From: Owenia fusiformis
Lineage: Eukaryota; Annelida; Polychaeta; Sabellida; Oweniidae
Assembly: GCA_903813345.2 (NCBI GenBank)
Contig: CAIIXF020000001.1
Span: 27,643,915-27,707,914 of the forward strand
Direction: 5' to 3'
DNA length: 64,000 nucleotides
Shown: positions 49,701-61,249 of the stretch, piece after piece
How positions within the stretch are numbered: position 1 is the first letter of the stretch
Layout: every line of letters begins with the position of its first letter
The notes under the pieces: generated by a model
The model's input: the letters and a program-made list of their open reading frames with translations, nothing else
The model's database searches: none
What the model was told of the DNA's origin: nothing
Position numbers and translations under genes: made by a program

Positions 49701-52700
49701 TCATCAAAAAAGCTTGAATAAAAACCTCAGTGAACACACATTCCTCACCTTTTCTTCCTTTTAGTTTTGAGATAGGTATTGAAGAGAAAATGTATGCCTA
49801 GTTGTAGAGACTGAAGGCACATGTCTGTATAGGCAGCATCCTTGACATATTCCTGTAAAATTATATAAAACAAACTCATATTTGTTAACTTTACACTGCA
49901 TTCCGCTGTATTTGATGATTATACTTTAAACAAGTTGAAGAGGTCAGCAGTTTTCTGGAATTTCTATGACAAGATTTGACTTATGTGGCACCCACCCCCA
50001 TATTTGTCCGCCATCAATATAGCACTTTTTAAAAGTGCAATCAAAATAGACCTTATTTGAGACTACTTAATCAAATATCATAAACAAGTCACTTTAAATG
50101 TGTAAACTTACGGAATTTCTAGAGACGAAGTCCTTCATGAAGGTAAAATAGTCATCATTATAAACATTTTTGTTTTTCATGAACTTGAGATTTTCATCCC
50201 TAATTCCACGCTGTATTCGTGCTGGCATACTGTCTGAGAAAATCCCTCGTTTTTCACCTTTATGTACAAGTTCTGATAGTTCCCTGAGACTGTCACTGCT
50301 TCTACCTGGAGTCCTATTGAGTGAAGAGAATGCAAAATTAGACGATATTCAAAAATAGTCTCAAAATATAAAGGAAAAGGATAAAAGGGAAGTCAAATGG
50401 ACAACTTCAGTTTTTTCATAGGGAGAGGCGAGAATATATTGGAAAGAAAATGACACGCAATTAAACAATTTTTAATCTTATATCAATATCTAAGATATCA
50501 CTTAGCAAATTATTAATTTGACTCATATTAAGATAAGTTAACCATATTTGTATCGAGGTATTAAACTTATATTTTTTCATATTGTATTAGTATTGAGGCA
50601 TTGTATTTGTATTGACATAATATATCTGCATTGATATATTGTATTAGTACTGACATATTGTATTTGTAACATACTTATGCTCTCTCTTGGCAAACATTGT
50701 GATTTTACTCTTCTTGGCTGACACAGGTGTTCTGATCTCTTCCATCCTCTCATAGAATAGTAAGTAGCCATTCCAATAGCGCTGCCTCTCTTCTGGGTAA
50801 CTGCTCGCTTAAATTAAATCAAATGAAATACATGCATTATACAGCCATTTTGGAATAAAAATATCAAATTCTTAAAGTATTGTGTTAAAACAAGAACTTG
50901 ATTTTTCAATTTGTTGGTGGAGATGACATTCTAGAACTAAATTGGAAAGAAAAATGTGGATTTTAACTAATACACATATTTTGTGAACTGCAGTCTAAGT
51001 TTATATATGGAGACATTGGGAAGATATGCACAATATCTAACAAGAGGTAATTAATTAGAGAACTTTCTCTATTTTTATTATTTACTGTTTTAGTCTCCAA
51101 CTTTTTTTATGGCTAGTGCTTGGTGTTCAGTGGTTGGCATTTGGCAGGTGGTGATATTTTGCATGTTAATGCCTTGTTCATACTTACATTGGTCATAGAC
51201 CTTTGCCCGATATGTTCCACCAAAGCATTCAGCTTCTAAAGTTTCATCATTCAGGTCAAACTCCTCAACCACTTGGTCATTGAACTTGAACCACTTTCCT
51301 TTGTTCTCATTTGTAAGTGATGTACCCCTGGAAAGCATATAAATTATGGTCACATTTCAGAGACATAATATGATGTACCTCTGAAAAGCAGGTAAATTAT
51401 TGTCACATTTGATGGACATAGTGTGATGTACCTCTGAAAAGCAGGTAAATTATTGTCACACTTCATAGACATAATGTGATGTACATCTATAAAGCAGGTA
51501 AATTATTGTCACATTTAATAGCCATAATGTGATGTACCTCTGAAAACCAGGTAAATTATTGTCACATTAAATAGACATAATGTGATGTACCTCAGAAAAG
51601 CCACATTTCACTGACATAATACAATATTTGAGATATATTTTCTACGTGACTAGATACTTATTATACAATGTCAACAATTAAAATGCCATGACTGCGTTGT
51701 TCCATAAAGCAAGAACAACACCCCAGTGCACAACAGAGCAAATTCATTGCTATATTTCACATAAATTAAACTTAATTATATAATTAGACAATATATTCCA
51801 ACTGAATCACAAGTTAAAACCAACCAAAGATTACCTGCGCTCCTTTATGAAGGAATAGTAATGACCAGCATTGGCTTGACCACTATGAACAACAACACCT
51901 ACAAGTTCATAATTCACTGCCATAGAGGCCCTTGCTCCTGTTGTTATAATATTCCCTGAAGTTCCATCTTTTGAAGGAGTTGAAGGTTGGTTTTGTTCTT
52001 CTTTTTCTTGCTCTTCCAAACGTGCCATTCCCTCTGCTGTATATGGTTCCATGTCGAGTACCCATGGGAATTTGAAATAATCGTCAAATTTCAACGCACG
52101 ATTTGCTTCCCAATCGTAGCCAAATCTCTTGAGTTGAATACATAATGTTGGGGGTAGAGTCTTTATGCACATTCTCTTTACAGTATTACGCTGAAACATA
52201 GATCAACAAATATATTATTTTTAATCTAATTTTTCTAAATTTTGCTGGGTCAAGACACATGTCAATATTATAGATGATTAATGATTCTAATGTGTTCAAT
52301 GCATTTTAATCTGTTATTGACTGCTACATATGCAACCTTGTTGAATTTTCATTGTATGATATTAAATGTTATAATATATGAACTTGAAATAAAAATGATT
52401 AATAAAAAAACAACATATGCAATCTCTCTTTCATGAAGTCAATTAACAACTTCACAACAATTACATTCATGAATACAAAGCTGAACTACAAGAAACAATT
52501 TAATTCACTTTGTACTGTTTTTCTTCTTTATTCCAGTTTGCTGCCAAAGTTAAAAACATTGGTGGCAGTTTTTTGAAAATATGCAATAAAATATAATAAA
52601 CCTTTTCTCCACATTTCTCACAGAAGTAAGCATTGTCACCATCCAGTAGTTCCCCCATAACAAACTGGTCTAAGGAGTCTTCCAAAGTAGCATTCTTCAC

Positions 52701-55700
52701 AGTCAGGTTCAAAGCAAAGAATGGTTCTTCTCTCTCATACCTGGAAAGTATAAAAATAATGGGCATTTGCTAATATGAGGGCACATACATGTTCAATATG
52801 TTCCCCACAATTTGGTGATCCTATATAGATTTTTCATCCTGAAAGCCCAACGGTAATCAGGTGAATAGACAAAATTTAAGGATCGAAAATTCAAAAGGGT
52901 CACTTCAGAATTTGCTGAGTTAGCCGGAAAACTAATGATAAATTGTAGATTTTCATACAAAAAAAGCATTCCTAAAAATTTCAGATCAATCGGTGTTTGG
53001 CTGGAATCATGTACACAAGACTTTAAAGACAACATTTTGGGAATTAGCAAAATTGCAACTTCAAAGGGTAAAACTGACAAAACAGCTTGGCGAAGTGTAT
53101 TTCTGAGAAGATAAGGTTCAATTTTGGCAAAACTGTATTACATAATTACTTCAAACAAAAACCAAATCACACAAGCTGTGTTGAAGTTGTAACAAAAACA
53201 TCAACAAAAGAAAGAGTGGTCATTTTGAATTCAGATGCCTGAGGATAAATTTGAATGCTTTTTCTGTATCGACATTTCAGCACAAGCACAGTGTATTCAT
53301 ACAGTTGCTTATGGAATATTTTAATCAACTTACCTATGAGGGCAGTCCTGGCATATCTTCTGGTCAGAGTAGATACCTCCAAACTTTTTCTTAAATATCT
53401 GGTCACGCCCGATTTTCTGCAAAGATATCAAATAGGGTTAAAGAACTCATCTCATGGTACGTTCTGTTCTATATTTTCTTATTTCAAAACATATCAAAGA
53501 CAAGAAAGTGACAATACTAGCAAACCTAACTACTCATATGTTCAGACAACATAAGTAGGTAGTCTACAATACTTTTTTACACTCATTTAACAAGTACTAA
53601 AATTAATAAAACTGGAAAGACAGAGTAGTAAAAGCTGAATCAACGTAAACATTGTCGTAACTGTTCAAATTAGGGGTGGGTCAATACATGCGGGTGCCCA
53701 CCTCGATGGCAGCCTGAACACCCCTTGTTCAAATCATGTAATAACCTACCTTCAAATGTTCATCTAATTGGTCAGTGAGAGCTGTATAGAAATCAAAGGC
53801 ATCTTGCTGCTCCCGTACATTCACAACTTGGCCCCACAGTTTGAACAACTTCCAGAATTTTTCAGGCTCGTGGTACTGAAGTTTACTGTCCATGAGGTGT
53901 CCAAACATTTGTTGGATCTGGTAGAACACGCTGCAACACAAACAATTATTCCAAATACAAACTGTTGCAGAACCATGTAAAAATATCTTCGTTTTTTGGG
54001 AATTAACATCCTATAAAAAATCTGTAAAATGTGTTTTACATTTCTCTGTAATTCTCATCCTCAATATATTGCAAACTGTTTATTTTAGACTTGATTTTAA
54101 TCTTTTTTTCTGCACTTATCAGAGCACAAAATTGCTTGCTTTGCGTGAATTTTGAACATTTCATACTTTTGACTAGGTGAGCATTTTTTGTTATTTCATG
54201 AAAAAGTTTGCTTTGATATATATTGATGATGCAAGATAAAGATCATTATGAATTGAAATAATATGGGATATGTTGTAAAAGGAGTATACATTAAGTACAT
54301 GAACTAAGTATCACTCACGTATCCTCATCCTCAGTGTCACCATCCTCACTGGTAAGTATGGCCTCATGTATTCCTGGCTGCATATACAGCTGCTGCAGCA
54401 CACTATTCATATAACACGTCGCACCCGCATTCTTCAGCCCAACAAAGCCTCTGTCTGGGCGGCCATCTACAGGTGGCTCATACTCCCAGTTGTGTGCTGT
54501 CTCAGGCTCAAACTGGTGATGCATGTCCAGAAGTAGATGGCATATCACATCAAGATTGCTGCTGCATTGGTCTGCTAGTTCAATAAGGAGTTGATATGCT
54601 GCCTTCTTAGACTGCTCATCTGAACATCTGAAATAATAGAAATGCAGATATATGAGCTTAGTAATGCACAATGTTCACTGAATAATGTACTTAATTGCCA
54701 AAAAATTCACTTTGCAATTCAATAAATTCACTTTAAAATGTTCTAAATTGCACTAAATTTCACTTTGCAATCCAATGATTTCGCTTTAAAATGACTACAT
54801 TCACTAATAATGTATAAATTGTATTAAATTCTCCACTAAATCAATCCAAATGAATTCATGTTGGAGCTACATTTACTTAGTAATGTAATTCACTTTGCAA
54901 TCCAATGATTTCACTTTGAAATGCACTACATTCACTTATAATGTATTAGTAATGTAATGTACTTAGTAATGTAATTCACTTTGCAATCCAATGATTTCAC
55001 TTTGAAATGCACTACATTCACTTATAATGTATTAGTAATGTAATGTACTTAGTAATGTAATTCACTTTGCAATCCAATGATTTCACTTTGAAATGCACTA
55101 CATTCACTTATAATGTATTAGTAATGTAATGTACTTAGTAATGTAATTCACTTTGCAATCCAATGATTTCACTTTGAAATGCACTACATTCACTAATAAT
55201 GTATTAGTAATGTAATGTACTTAGTAATGTAATTCACTTTGCAATCCAATGATTTCACTTTGAAATGCACTACATTCACTTATAATGTATTAGTAATGTA
55301 ATGTACTTAGTAATGTAATTCACTTTGCAATCCAATGATTTCACTTTGAAATGCACTACATTCACTAATAATGTATTAGTAATGTAATGTACTTAGTAAT
55401 GTAATTCACTTTGCAATCCAATGATTTCACTTTGAAATGCACTACATTCACTAATAATGTATTAGTAATGTAATGTACTTAGTAATGTAATTCACTTTGT
55501 AATCCAATGAATTCACTTTGAAATGCACTACATTCACTTTACTTACTTTGGTATGAAGTGTCCATTGACATTCTGTGCGTTGGCCTGTTCTACATCAGTG
55601 AGGATAGCTTTGGCAGCAGGGAATAAGAATGACCCTAGTATGTTATTTATAAGGTTTGGACCTAAAACAAAAATGTACATAACATAATCCTAATATATAG

Positions 55701-58700
55701 CATGTGCACTACTTGAGGCACAAACAGATTTCTTAACAGGTAATAAAATTCAATTAAACACACATGCATTCTGCTTTGAAAGAGCATGGACTGAAAAAGG
55801 GTATAATTCTGGGGCCCATTTCTCAAAAACATCATCAATTACGATTCACAGATTTAATTCTCTTCTACATTTTACAATTTTTCGAAACTTGACAATTTTG
55901 TCAATCTACGATTTTACCATGGATGAAGAGGACTCGTCAACCATCAAAAATTGATTTCCTGTGATCTGATTGGTCTATAAAGAAACAGGCTTCTGTCTGA
56001 TTCCGCCTCAGACTTACCATTTGACTTTTTGTCCACGCCTTCACAGGTGAACAGTGTTTTGATGAGCTGTATATGTCCAGCAAGCAACATATTGTCAGTC
56101 TCTCTCAGCTGGGCATGCTCACTAGGCACGAAGTTATCCAACCAATCAAGTTCATCATCTAACATAGACTTGGCATTGATCTGAAGTCTCTTTTGCTGGT
56201 CCGCTATTGAAAAAAGAAATAGTATATCATATAATCACCATCAGTGCTAAATGCAGTTTTTGTTTCAATTTTGGAGTTAATAGATTACAACAAAACATTG
56301 CATATAACTTGACTCACCTGTTAGATGATCTAATAGCTTACATCTGAGATCAAAGTACTGGGAGCACTGACTAAGCATTCTGGAATCAAAAATATTTTCA
56401 GGGTATTGTTACTGGATAATGTAACATGGGCTTTTAGGCAGGTAACAATTTGCTTTATTCAGCAAGCCGTCTCTAATTTATAAGTTCAAAAAACAAAAAA
56501 TATTTTTAAATCGATAATGTAAAATGTAGACATGTTTTTTTGTGGATTTAATTCTCTCCCAACAATCCCACTATCTTATCACCAAATGAATTGTAAGATT
56601 CTCCTTTAATATGAATGTCCTCTTTGTTCCTAACAAGAACCAGATTATCTAGCTATTTAATTATCAAAATGTGGTCATTCAAATTGACCAATATTTTCTA
56701 CATTTAATCTTGAGACTCACTTTTGACTAGCACCTCTAGTGTTACATGATGTGACCCACAGTGGGAGTCGTGCTTTAAGCAATACCCCAAGGATAAACTG
56801 GTGGGGAGACTGTTGGTGACCCCCCTCAATGGGGGACATCTCAGAGCAGGCCAGCACCCACAACTGCTCTAGGGCTGCGTCCCTGATCTCCCTGGGGGTA
56901 GCTCCAACCAGGATGTCTATGATGAAGTCACTCACACATGGTAGTGCATAGAATGATGCTGAAATAAAACATTTACAGCTTAAATATTAATATATGGAAG
57001 AATCTCAGAATAAGCTGATCTTGTATTGATTTGTTCATTAAGGTGACACTTAGACTAATGTGTAAGGAAAATTTTTGTTCTTATGTTATTTATATAGATG
57101 TACTGTAGTATACACATTTTGATAATGGCACTCTCCCATGATAAGATGCACCTACAGTTAAGCCTCAGTCACATTTGCTTTATGGCAGCTGTAGCTTCCC
57201 AAAATTGATATAGAAAATCTGAATTATACTCCTTATCCCTATATTTTATGCTGCATATTTCTCTCATTTTTGAGAAGCTACAGGCACCATGCATTTGCCA
57301 AAGATCAAATGTGACTGAGGCATTAATTAGATGCAAATAGTGATATGTAGGCTCTGCTTACCTAAGAGTTGGTGCCTCATCTGTAGACATGCAACTAGGA
57401 GTTCTAAAGCTTCCTTTGCTATATTGGAATCTTTGGGAGATATATCCTTTTGTTTCACACATACACCAGCATGTAAAGTCTGGTTCTCACTCTCACTGCT
57501 GCCAGTACTTGTGTTGCTACCTAAAGTATATGGTATAAGGCATTAATATACCACCTGCCATTTGTTACATTTTGTTAAAGGTGCCGAATGCTGAACACCA
57601 ACTGCTGAACATCAACCGCCGGATGTCGTCCACAGAAAAGTTTAAGACCACCACCACTTCTTGTGGTGACATAATAATGCTGACTCCATTTACACATTTA
57701 AAGGCCACAATTTATGTGACTGGAAGTTCAAAAATAAAAAACTGTTTATATAACCATTATTTGCTGGTTTCAATTACTGCCTTGCATGTCTGGTTCTATT
57801 TTTTCTCTTGGTTTTACTTCAACTTTTGGTATTAAGTACTACTAATTGGTACTAAATACTACTATCCTTACTGGTAATAGACACCAAGAACTGGTACATT
57901 TTATTTGCTGGTACTACTTTACTTACTGGTACTACTTTGTCTGCTTCTACGTCCAGTCATGCTTGACATACTCTCTCTGATTGGCTGTGCTGAACTGACA
58001 AGATGTAACCTCCCAGCCGCAGCTGCCCATGTGACCCGCATAAGGCATGCTACAGTTTCCGTAAAATCTTGTACACCCATAGTCTGAAAGAAAAGATTTC
58101 ATTCAAATATGAAATGAAGTTTATACCATATATTATATTGAATTGTACATCTAAACATTATTCATGTAAATGCACAGAGCAAAAGTGGGACATCTTTGTA
58201 TAAAATCCCATATTTTCACACTTAATTTTTGAGAACACAAAAATGACTATTTTCATGCTTAAAAATGCATTTTTTCACATACACGTACATTAATTCTTGT
58301 CTTAAGAACAAATCACATTATTTCACAAATTCACATGCACTTACATGTACCTGTATTGCTTTGCTTGCAGCACTGGGAGTGACATCTATAGTGAGACTAG
58401 ATGTACTAGAGATACTTGCACTCTTTGACCTTGTAGATCGTGTAGAGCGCACAGAACGGGTAGATTTTATCGATTTCATGCTTGGTTGTCTTGTAAAAGA
58501 ACTGGGCTCCTCTCCAGTAATTGTTTGACCACACAAGAGATATCTGTAACAAAACATTTCACACAAATACATATATGACGCTCAGTCGGGGATCAAGGTG
58601 TGATGTTCAGGAATAGAGTTGGGCGATAATATCATACTAAGCGACAATTTTTAAGTCATCTTGCTTTTTTTCTCTTTCCTACCAGCAATACTTTTGCTAT

Positions 58701-60507
58701 CTTTTATTCAGAAACAGTTTTTGTAAACTGACTTGGTTTGAAATGAAATTTTTTTTTATCAAAAGTGGATTTGAATTTGATAGAAAAGAAATTATTGCAG
58801 ACTACATTTAAAGAAAATATCAGCATACCTCGCAAGTTGCAATGATATTGCATAACATCCCTGTCGTGTTTCGTACCCTACATCAGATGGCATCGCGTCC
58901 CTCTGGAGGACGTTAATGACTAGGTTGAGACCCCCAGCATTGAGGAAGTCATCGTAAAAATTTTTGGCACTTTGTATGGTTGCTATGTCATTTGTTACCG
59001 GCATCAGTTTACTACTCAAGACCTGCAAGTGCGACAATTCCAATATATTCATCGAATCTTTACCCAAGGATTAACCGCTAGATAAAAACAAGGCATTTAA
59101 CATGAAAAATGTCACCCCTATACTACCAGTTGTTACAGATGCAGAGCACCAAATGCCAACAACCAAACACATAACACCATCCACAAAAAAGTATAACAAT
59201 ATGTCACCATTTGTGGTTGAGACATTGTAAAGCAATGTTGAATTATTAAATATTTCTCATTCTTTGCAGCCTTTCTTGCAATTTGAAGTAAAATCTCACC
59301 TGGAGGTTATAGAGGACTCTGAATGTTGACATGTCTGTGGAGGAAGCATCAAACAGAGACTGGATGATTTCCCGGGGAGAAATCTTGGGGCTTAGTTGTG
59401 GTGACGGGAACGTATATTTTCTGGGGCTTGCCCGTGGACTCTGCTTAGGACTCGCAGCTTCTGGTGACGGGGATGGCTGCCTCAGGTACTACATAGGATA
59501 TAATACATATTAGAAGTCAGATGATTATGCTAGTAATTATTGGAAGATTATTAGTACAATAACATCAGTTTGAGGGGCAATATAGTGGAACATTGGTCCG
59601 AGGGCCGAAGGCAATATAGTGAAAAATTGGACCGAGGGCCTTGGACCACAGAAATGACGTTATTAGGCCTTCGGCCCTCGGTTCAGGCCTGGTAAGGTGG
59701 TAATAATGATCTTTAATTTAAATCCAAACATACCTGAACATAACAGTAAAACAAAAAGTCATCGTTATGTCTGAATTGTGGACCAGTTACCATGTTAACA
59801 AATGATGGAAAATTGGATGACCCAAATTGTCTCTGTGATTGAAAGCACTCAATTGCATCAGAGTGAAACTAGTAGTCTCTTCAGCTGATACAATGTTGGT
59901 CACATCATAGATATCAGGTATGTTGAGTTGTGATTCATACGGTGGTATTGTACTTACACTTGGTCCAATGGAGTCCAGAGCATCTTGGACAGAGGGGTCT
60001 GTGGGAATCAACTGCAGCAGTTCACGTACTCTACTTGTAATCCTGCAACAGGCAGATAAAACATTGTCACCAGTTTTGGGATCTTGTAATGATTATCAAA
60101 CATACATTCCTCTGACTTTCCATTGAAATGATGAATTGATTCTGTGGTTGAAATTAAGGAATTCTGCAAGATATAGAAAAGATACAAAAATTTCAAAAAT
60201 TGAATTTTTTTCTTGTATTGAACAGATACTATTTATTTTCTTTGACCCAAATTAGCCACTTGATGGTGAGACTGGTAACTACCTACTGGCATTTGGGTTA
60301 TTCTATTCTTGCATTACAGAAACTGGAAACTGGGAGAAGCAAATGAAAATATCCATCAAATAGAATTTACCTGGACTCATCCTGGTCGGCCAACTGGTAG
60401 AGTGTGTCAAAGACATGCCCTCCCATGGCTGCCATCTGCACTCCAGGGAGCTGTTTCTCCTGCTCCAGTTCATAGCCACTCTTAGAGGCACTAGCTCCAC
60501 TCACACC
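43757..60507 (-). CDS. USP24: USP24 ubiquitin carboxyl-terminal hydrolase, 3' 30 exons
   Basis: Cysteine protease (family C19) that removes ubiquitin from proteins. Exons in transcript order: 60507-60371, 60042-59958, 59488-59300, 59022-58829, 58543-58351, 58083-57927, 57520-57362, 56958-56721, 56379-56318, 56203-56018, 55661-55547, 54627-54319, 53930-53750, 53416-53334, 52740-52602, 52190-51835, 51327-51188, 50807-50675, 50313-50112, 49852-49749, 49433-49320, 47467-47368, 46780-46661, 46464-46378, 46083-45972, 45794-45562, 45383-45227, 44930-44776, 44368-44273, 43960-43757. Phase holds through all: 4,740 bases, 1,579 residues plus stop, against about 2,620 in human. The Cys box is GFVGLKNAGATCYMNSV (Cys codon 54414-54416) and the His box NAGHYYSF (codon 51861-51863). 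Two CxxC pairs (CQDC, CEKC) form the usual zinc site. Flanking helical repeats match USP24 better than USP9X or USP34. The N-terminal third lies beyond the last upstream exon seen. Confidence 0.96.
44605..44745 (+). mobile_element. Hairpin-ended short element, family A
   Basis: AACAAGGCATTTAAATGCAA start, ATGTCACCACCTGCC block, TTACAGACACTGACC middle, ending ATAACAATATGTCACAACTT and GAAGTGACA. The end hairpin is partly decayed. It lies 30 bp past the USP24 exon ending at 44776 (transcript sense). Confidence 0.7.
46541..46704. repeat. USP24: Tandem array copied from a USP24 exon-donor boundary
   Basis: Four units of about 45 bp containing ACTGAGTAACCAGAAATA. The unit at 46676 is exonic and codes part of FWLLSMYVHQ. 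The true donor after 46661 lies in the next unit, and the two outer units have GT at or near the same place (GTAAGTATC and GTAAATAC on the minus strand). Confidence 0.75.
46900..47060. repeat. ~60 bp tandem repeat
   Basis: Two full units and a partial one of ACATGAAAAAATCGTATTGT followed by CCCCGGGAAAAAAATCGTAT, in a USP24 intron. Confidence 0.75.
47160..47318. mobile_element. Palindromic short element (TCGGTCAATATCATA)
   Basis: The left end GGATTGAATATGGGTTTTAT and the right end AATGAAACCCATATTCAATC are inverted. The interior alternates ATGATATTGAC and GGTCAATATCAT around CACTCGGTCGCTGCGCTCCC. Noncoding, in a USP24 intron. Confidence 0.7.
47608..49205 (+). mobile_element. Family A element split by a satellite array
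   Basis: The 5' part, ACAAGGCATTAACATGACAA and TGTCACCACCT, is at 47608-47642. The 3' part resumes near 49050 with TTACAGACGCCAACCGCC, then GGAGACCATAACAATATGTC and the hairpin TCACCACTTTTGGTGGTGA. The last 50 bases are present twice in tandem (49108-49150 and 49157-49200). Between the two parts lies the 135 bp array. Confidence 0.75.
47680..49015. repeat. Satellite-like tandem array, 135-148 bp unit, ~9 copies
   Basis: Each unit holds TCAGATTTGAATTTCTGAGA, GTAGATGATTTTGAAAA, TCAATTTGAAGCAAGTTGAA and GACCTTTTTTGACCTTGAGA, then AAGGTCAAATGTCAAATCTA. Unit starts at 47837, 47972, 48120 and 48256 give spacings of 135, 148 and 136. Some units carry a 13-14 bp insertion and some are deleted. It lies in the largest USP24 intron in the window. 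Confidence 0.9.
51085..51180 (-). mobile_element. Hairpin-ended short element, family A, reverse copy
   Basis: On the minus strand: AACAAGGCATTAACATGCAA, ATATCACCACCTGCC, then CAACCACTGAACACCAAGCA and TTGGAGACTAAAA. It starts about eight bases from the donor of the USP24 exon ending at 51188. Confidence 0.7.
51317..51600. repeat. USP24: 53 bp tandem array copied from a USP24 acceptor-exon boundary
   Basis: Six units at exactly 53 bp spacing (TGATG at 51318, 51371, 51424, 51477, 51530, 51583). The first unit holds the true 3' splice site and the first bases of the exon at 51327-51188 (minus strand CTTTCCAG then GGGTACATCAC). The others repeat it as CTTTTCAG-AGGTACATCAC or close variants, always keeping an AG. 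Confidence 0.85.
54870..55540. repeat. 86 bp minisatellite, ~8 near-identical copies
   Basis: Units begin ACTTAGTAATGTAATTCACT and include GCAATCCAATGATTTCACTT and AATGCACTACATTCACTTAT. Starts at 54875, 54961, 55047 and 55133 give an 86 bp period. Degenerate units precede it from about 54690. The array runs to within eight bases of the donor of the exon ending at 55547. Confidence 0.9.
57162..57321. mobile_element. Family B short inverted-repeat element
   Basis: Perfect 16 bp inverted ends, GCCTCAGTCACATTTG at 57162-57177 and complement at 57306-57321. The interior matches the degenerate copy at 8573-8715. TTAA touches the left end and ATTAA the right. 160 bp, noncoding, in a USP24 intron. 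Confidence 0.75.
57537..57675 (+). mobile_element. Hairpin-ended short element, family A
   Basis: AAGGCATTAATATACCACCT, TTTGTTACATT, CTGAACACCAACTGCTGAAC and a TTAAGACCACCACCACTTCT end with TTGTGGTGACATAA. It lies about 17 bases from the acceptor of the USP24 exon starting at 57520. Confidence 0.7.
59088..59228 (+). mobile_element. Hairpin-ended short element, family A
   Basis: AACAAGGCATTTAACATGAA, AATGTCACCCCTATACTACC, GTTACAGATGCAGAGCACCA and ATAACAATATGTCACCATTT with GTGGTTGAGACAT. In the USP24 intron just upstream of the exon starting at 59022 (transcript sense). Confidence 0.7.
59570..59695. repeat. GGCCCTCGG palindromic repeat
   Basis: Direct units GGCAATATAGTG(G/A)AA(C/A)ATTGG and CCGAGGGCC, then the complement GGCCTTCGGCCCTCGG. 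Similar in style to 47160-47318 but a different sequence. Confidence 0.55.
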
Positions 60508-60999
60508 CTTCAAAACAGAATAGAAAATCAAAACATTTGAAACAGTTTGAGAAACTGTCAGATATAGAGCAAGTGAAAATTCTTGTACCACCTTGCATCC
60601 AATAACTGTAAATGTTCACCCTATGTTATAGTTTTGAAGAACTCTTTTGTGGGCATTTTGCACAGAATATTGCATGTTCTTCAAAATAGTACACAGCTGA
60701 CGCTTATATACATTATACACTTTGAATGCTTTTCAAAGACATAACAAGAAAAAGAAAAAAAACAACAAATATGTTAAGGCATGTTCAAAGTTATGAATTA
60801 TAGGGGCGATGAAGACTTTGAACAGCAACACAGGAACAACAGAAAAACTTATTTCAGAAACCAGGAAGCAGCATGAGCATAATGACAAGGATACAGGCAA
60901 TAGAAGAGATGTTCATTTAAAGATGGCAGATTGAGCAGACTAGCCTACTTATGTATTAAAGTAGCTGTTTATTGGCAATAGATGTCTCTTCCACTACTT

Positions 61000-61230
61000 C
61001 CACCATTCATAATAATATGGTGGTGTAGCGGTAGAATCCTCGCCGAGCACGCGGGAGGCCCGGGTTCGAATCCCGCATACGCCTTTTTATTTTTTTAACT
61101 AAATGATTGTTCTTTGATATTACGCAGAAAAAACAATTTTTATTTACATAAACTTTATATTAGAGTTTGAAAATGTAAAAACAATAAATGTCAACATATT
61201 GCGTTTTGGAGCGATGTGCAGGTTTAAGTG
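61000..61230 (+). mobile_element. tRNA-derived SINE, copy 2
   Basis: Upstream TTCCACCATTCATAATAATA is shared with copy 1. The tRNA-like head (about 61014-61083) has GTGTAGCGGTAGAATCC, anticodon arm CTCGC-CGAGCAC-GCGGG and B box GGGTTCGAATCCC at 61062-61074, then GCATACGCC and a T run. The tail is homologous to copy 1 (TAAATGATTGTTCTTTGATA, AACATATTGCGTTTTGGAGC, GATGTGCAGGTTTAAG). Position 33 is G where functional tRNAs have U, and the acceptor stem is incomplete, so this is not a working tRNA. Confidence 0.78.
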
Positions 61231-61249
61231 TTCAGCTTAAGGACATATA

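Noticed and set aside
59787-60011. Longer USP24 exon reading through 59958
   Set aside because: A GTAAGT donor at 59957 keeps phase with the next exon; the rest of the frame is unlike USP24.
61014-61083. Functional tRNA gene
   Set aside because: G at position 33 and poor acceptor pairing; part of the SINE.
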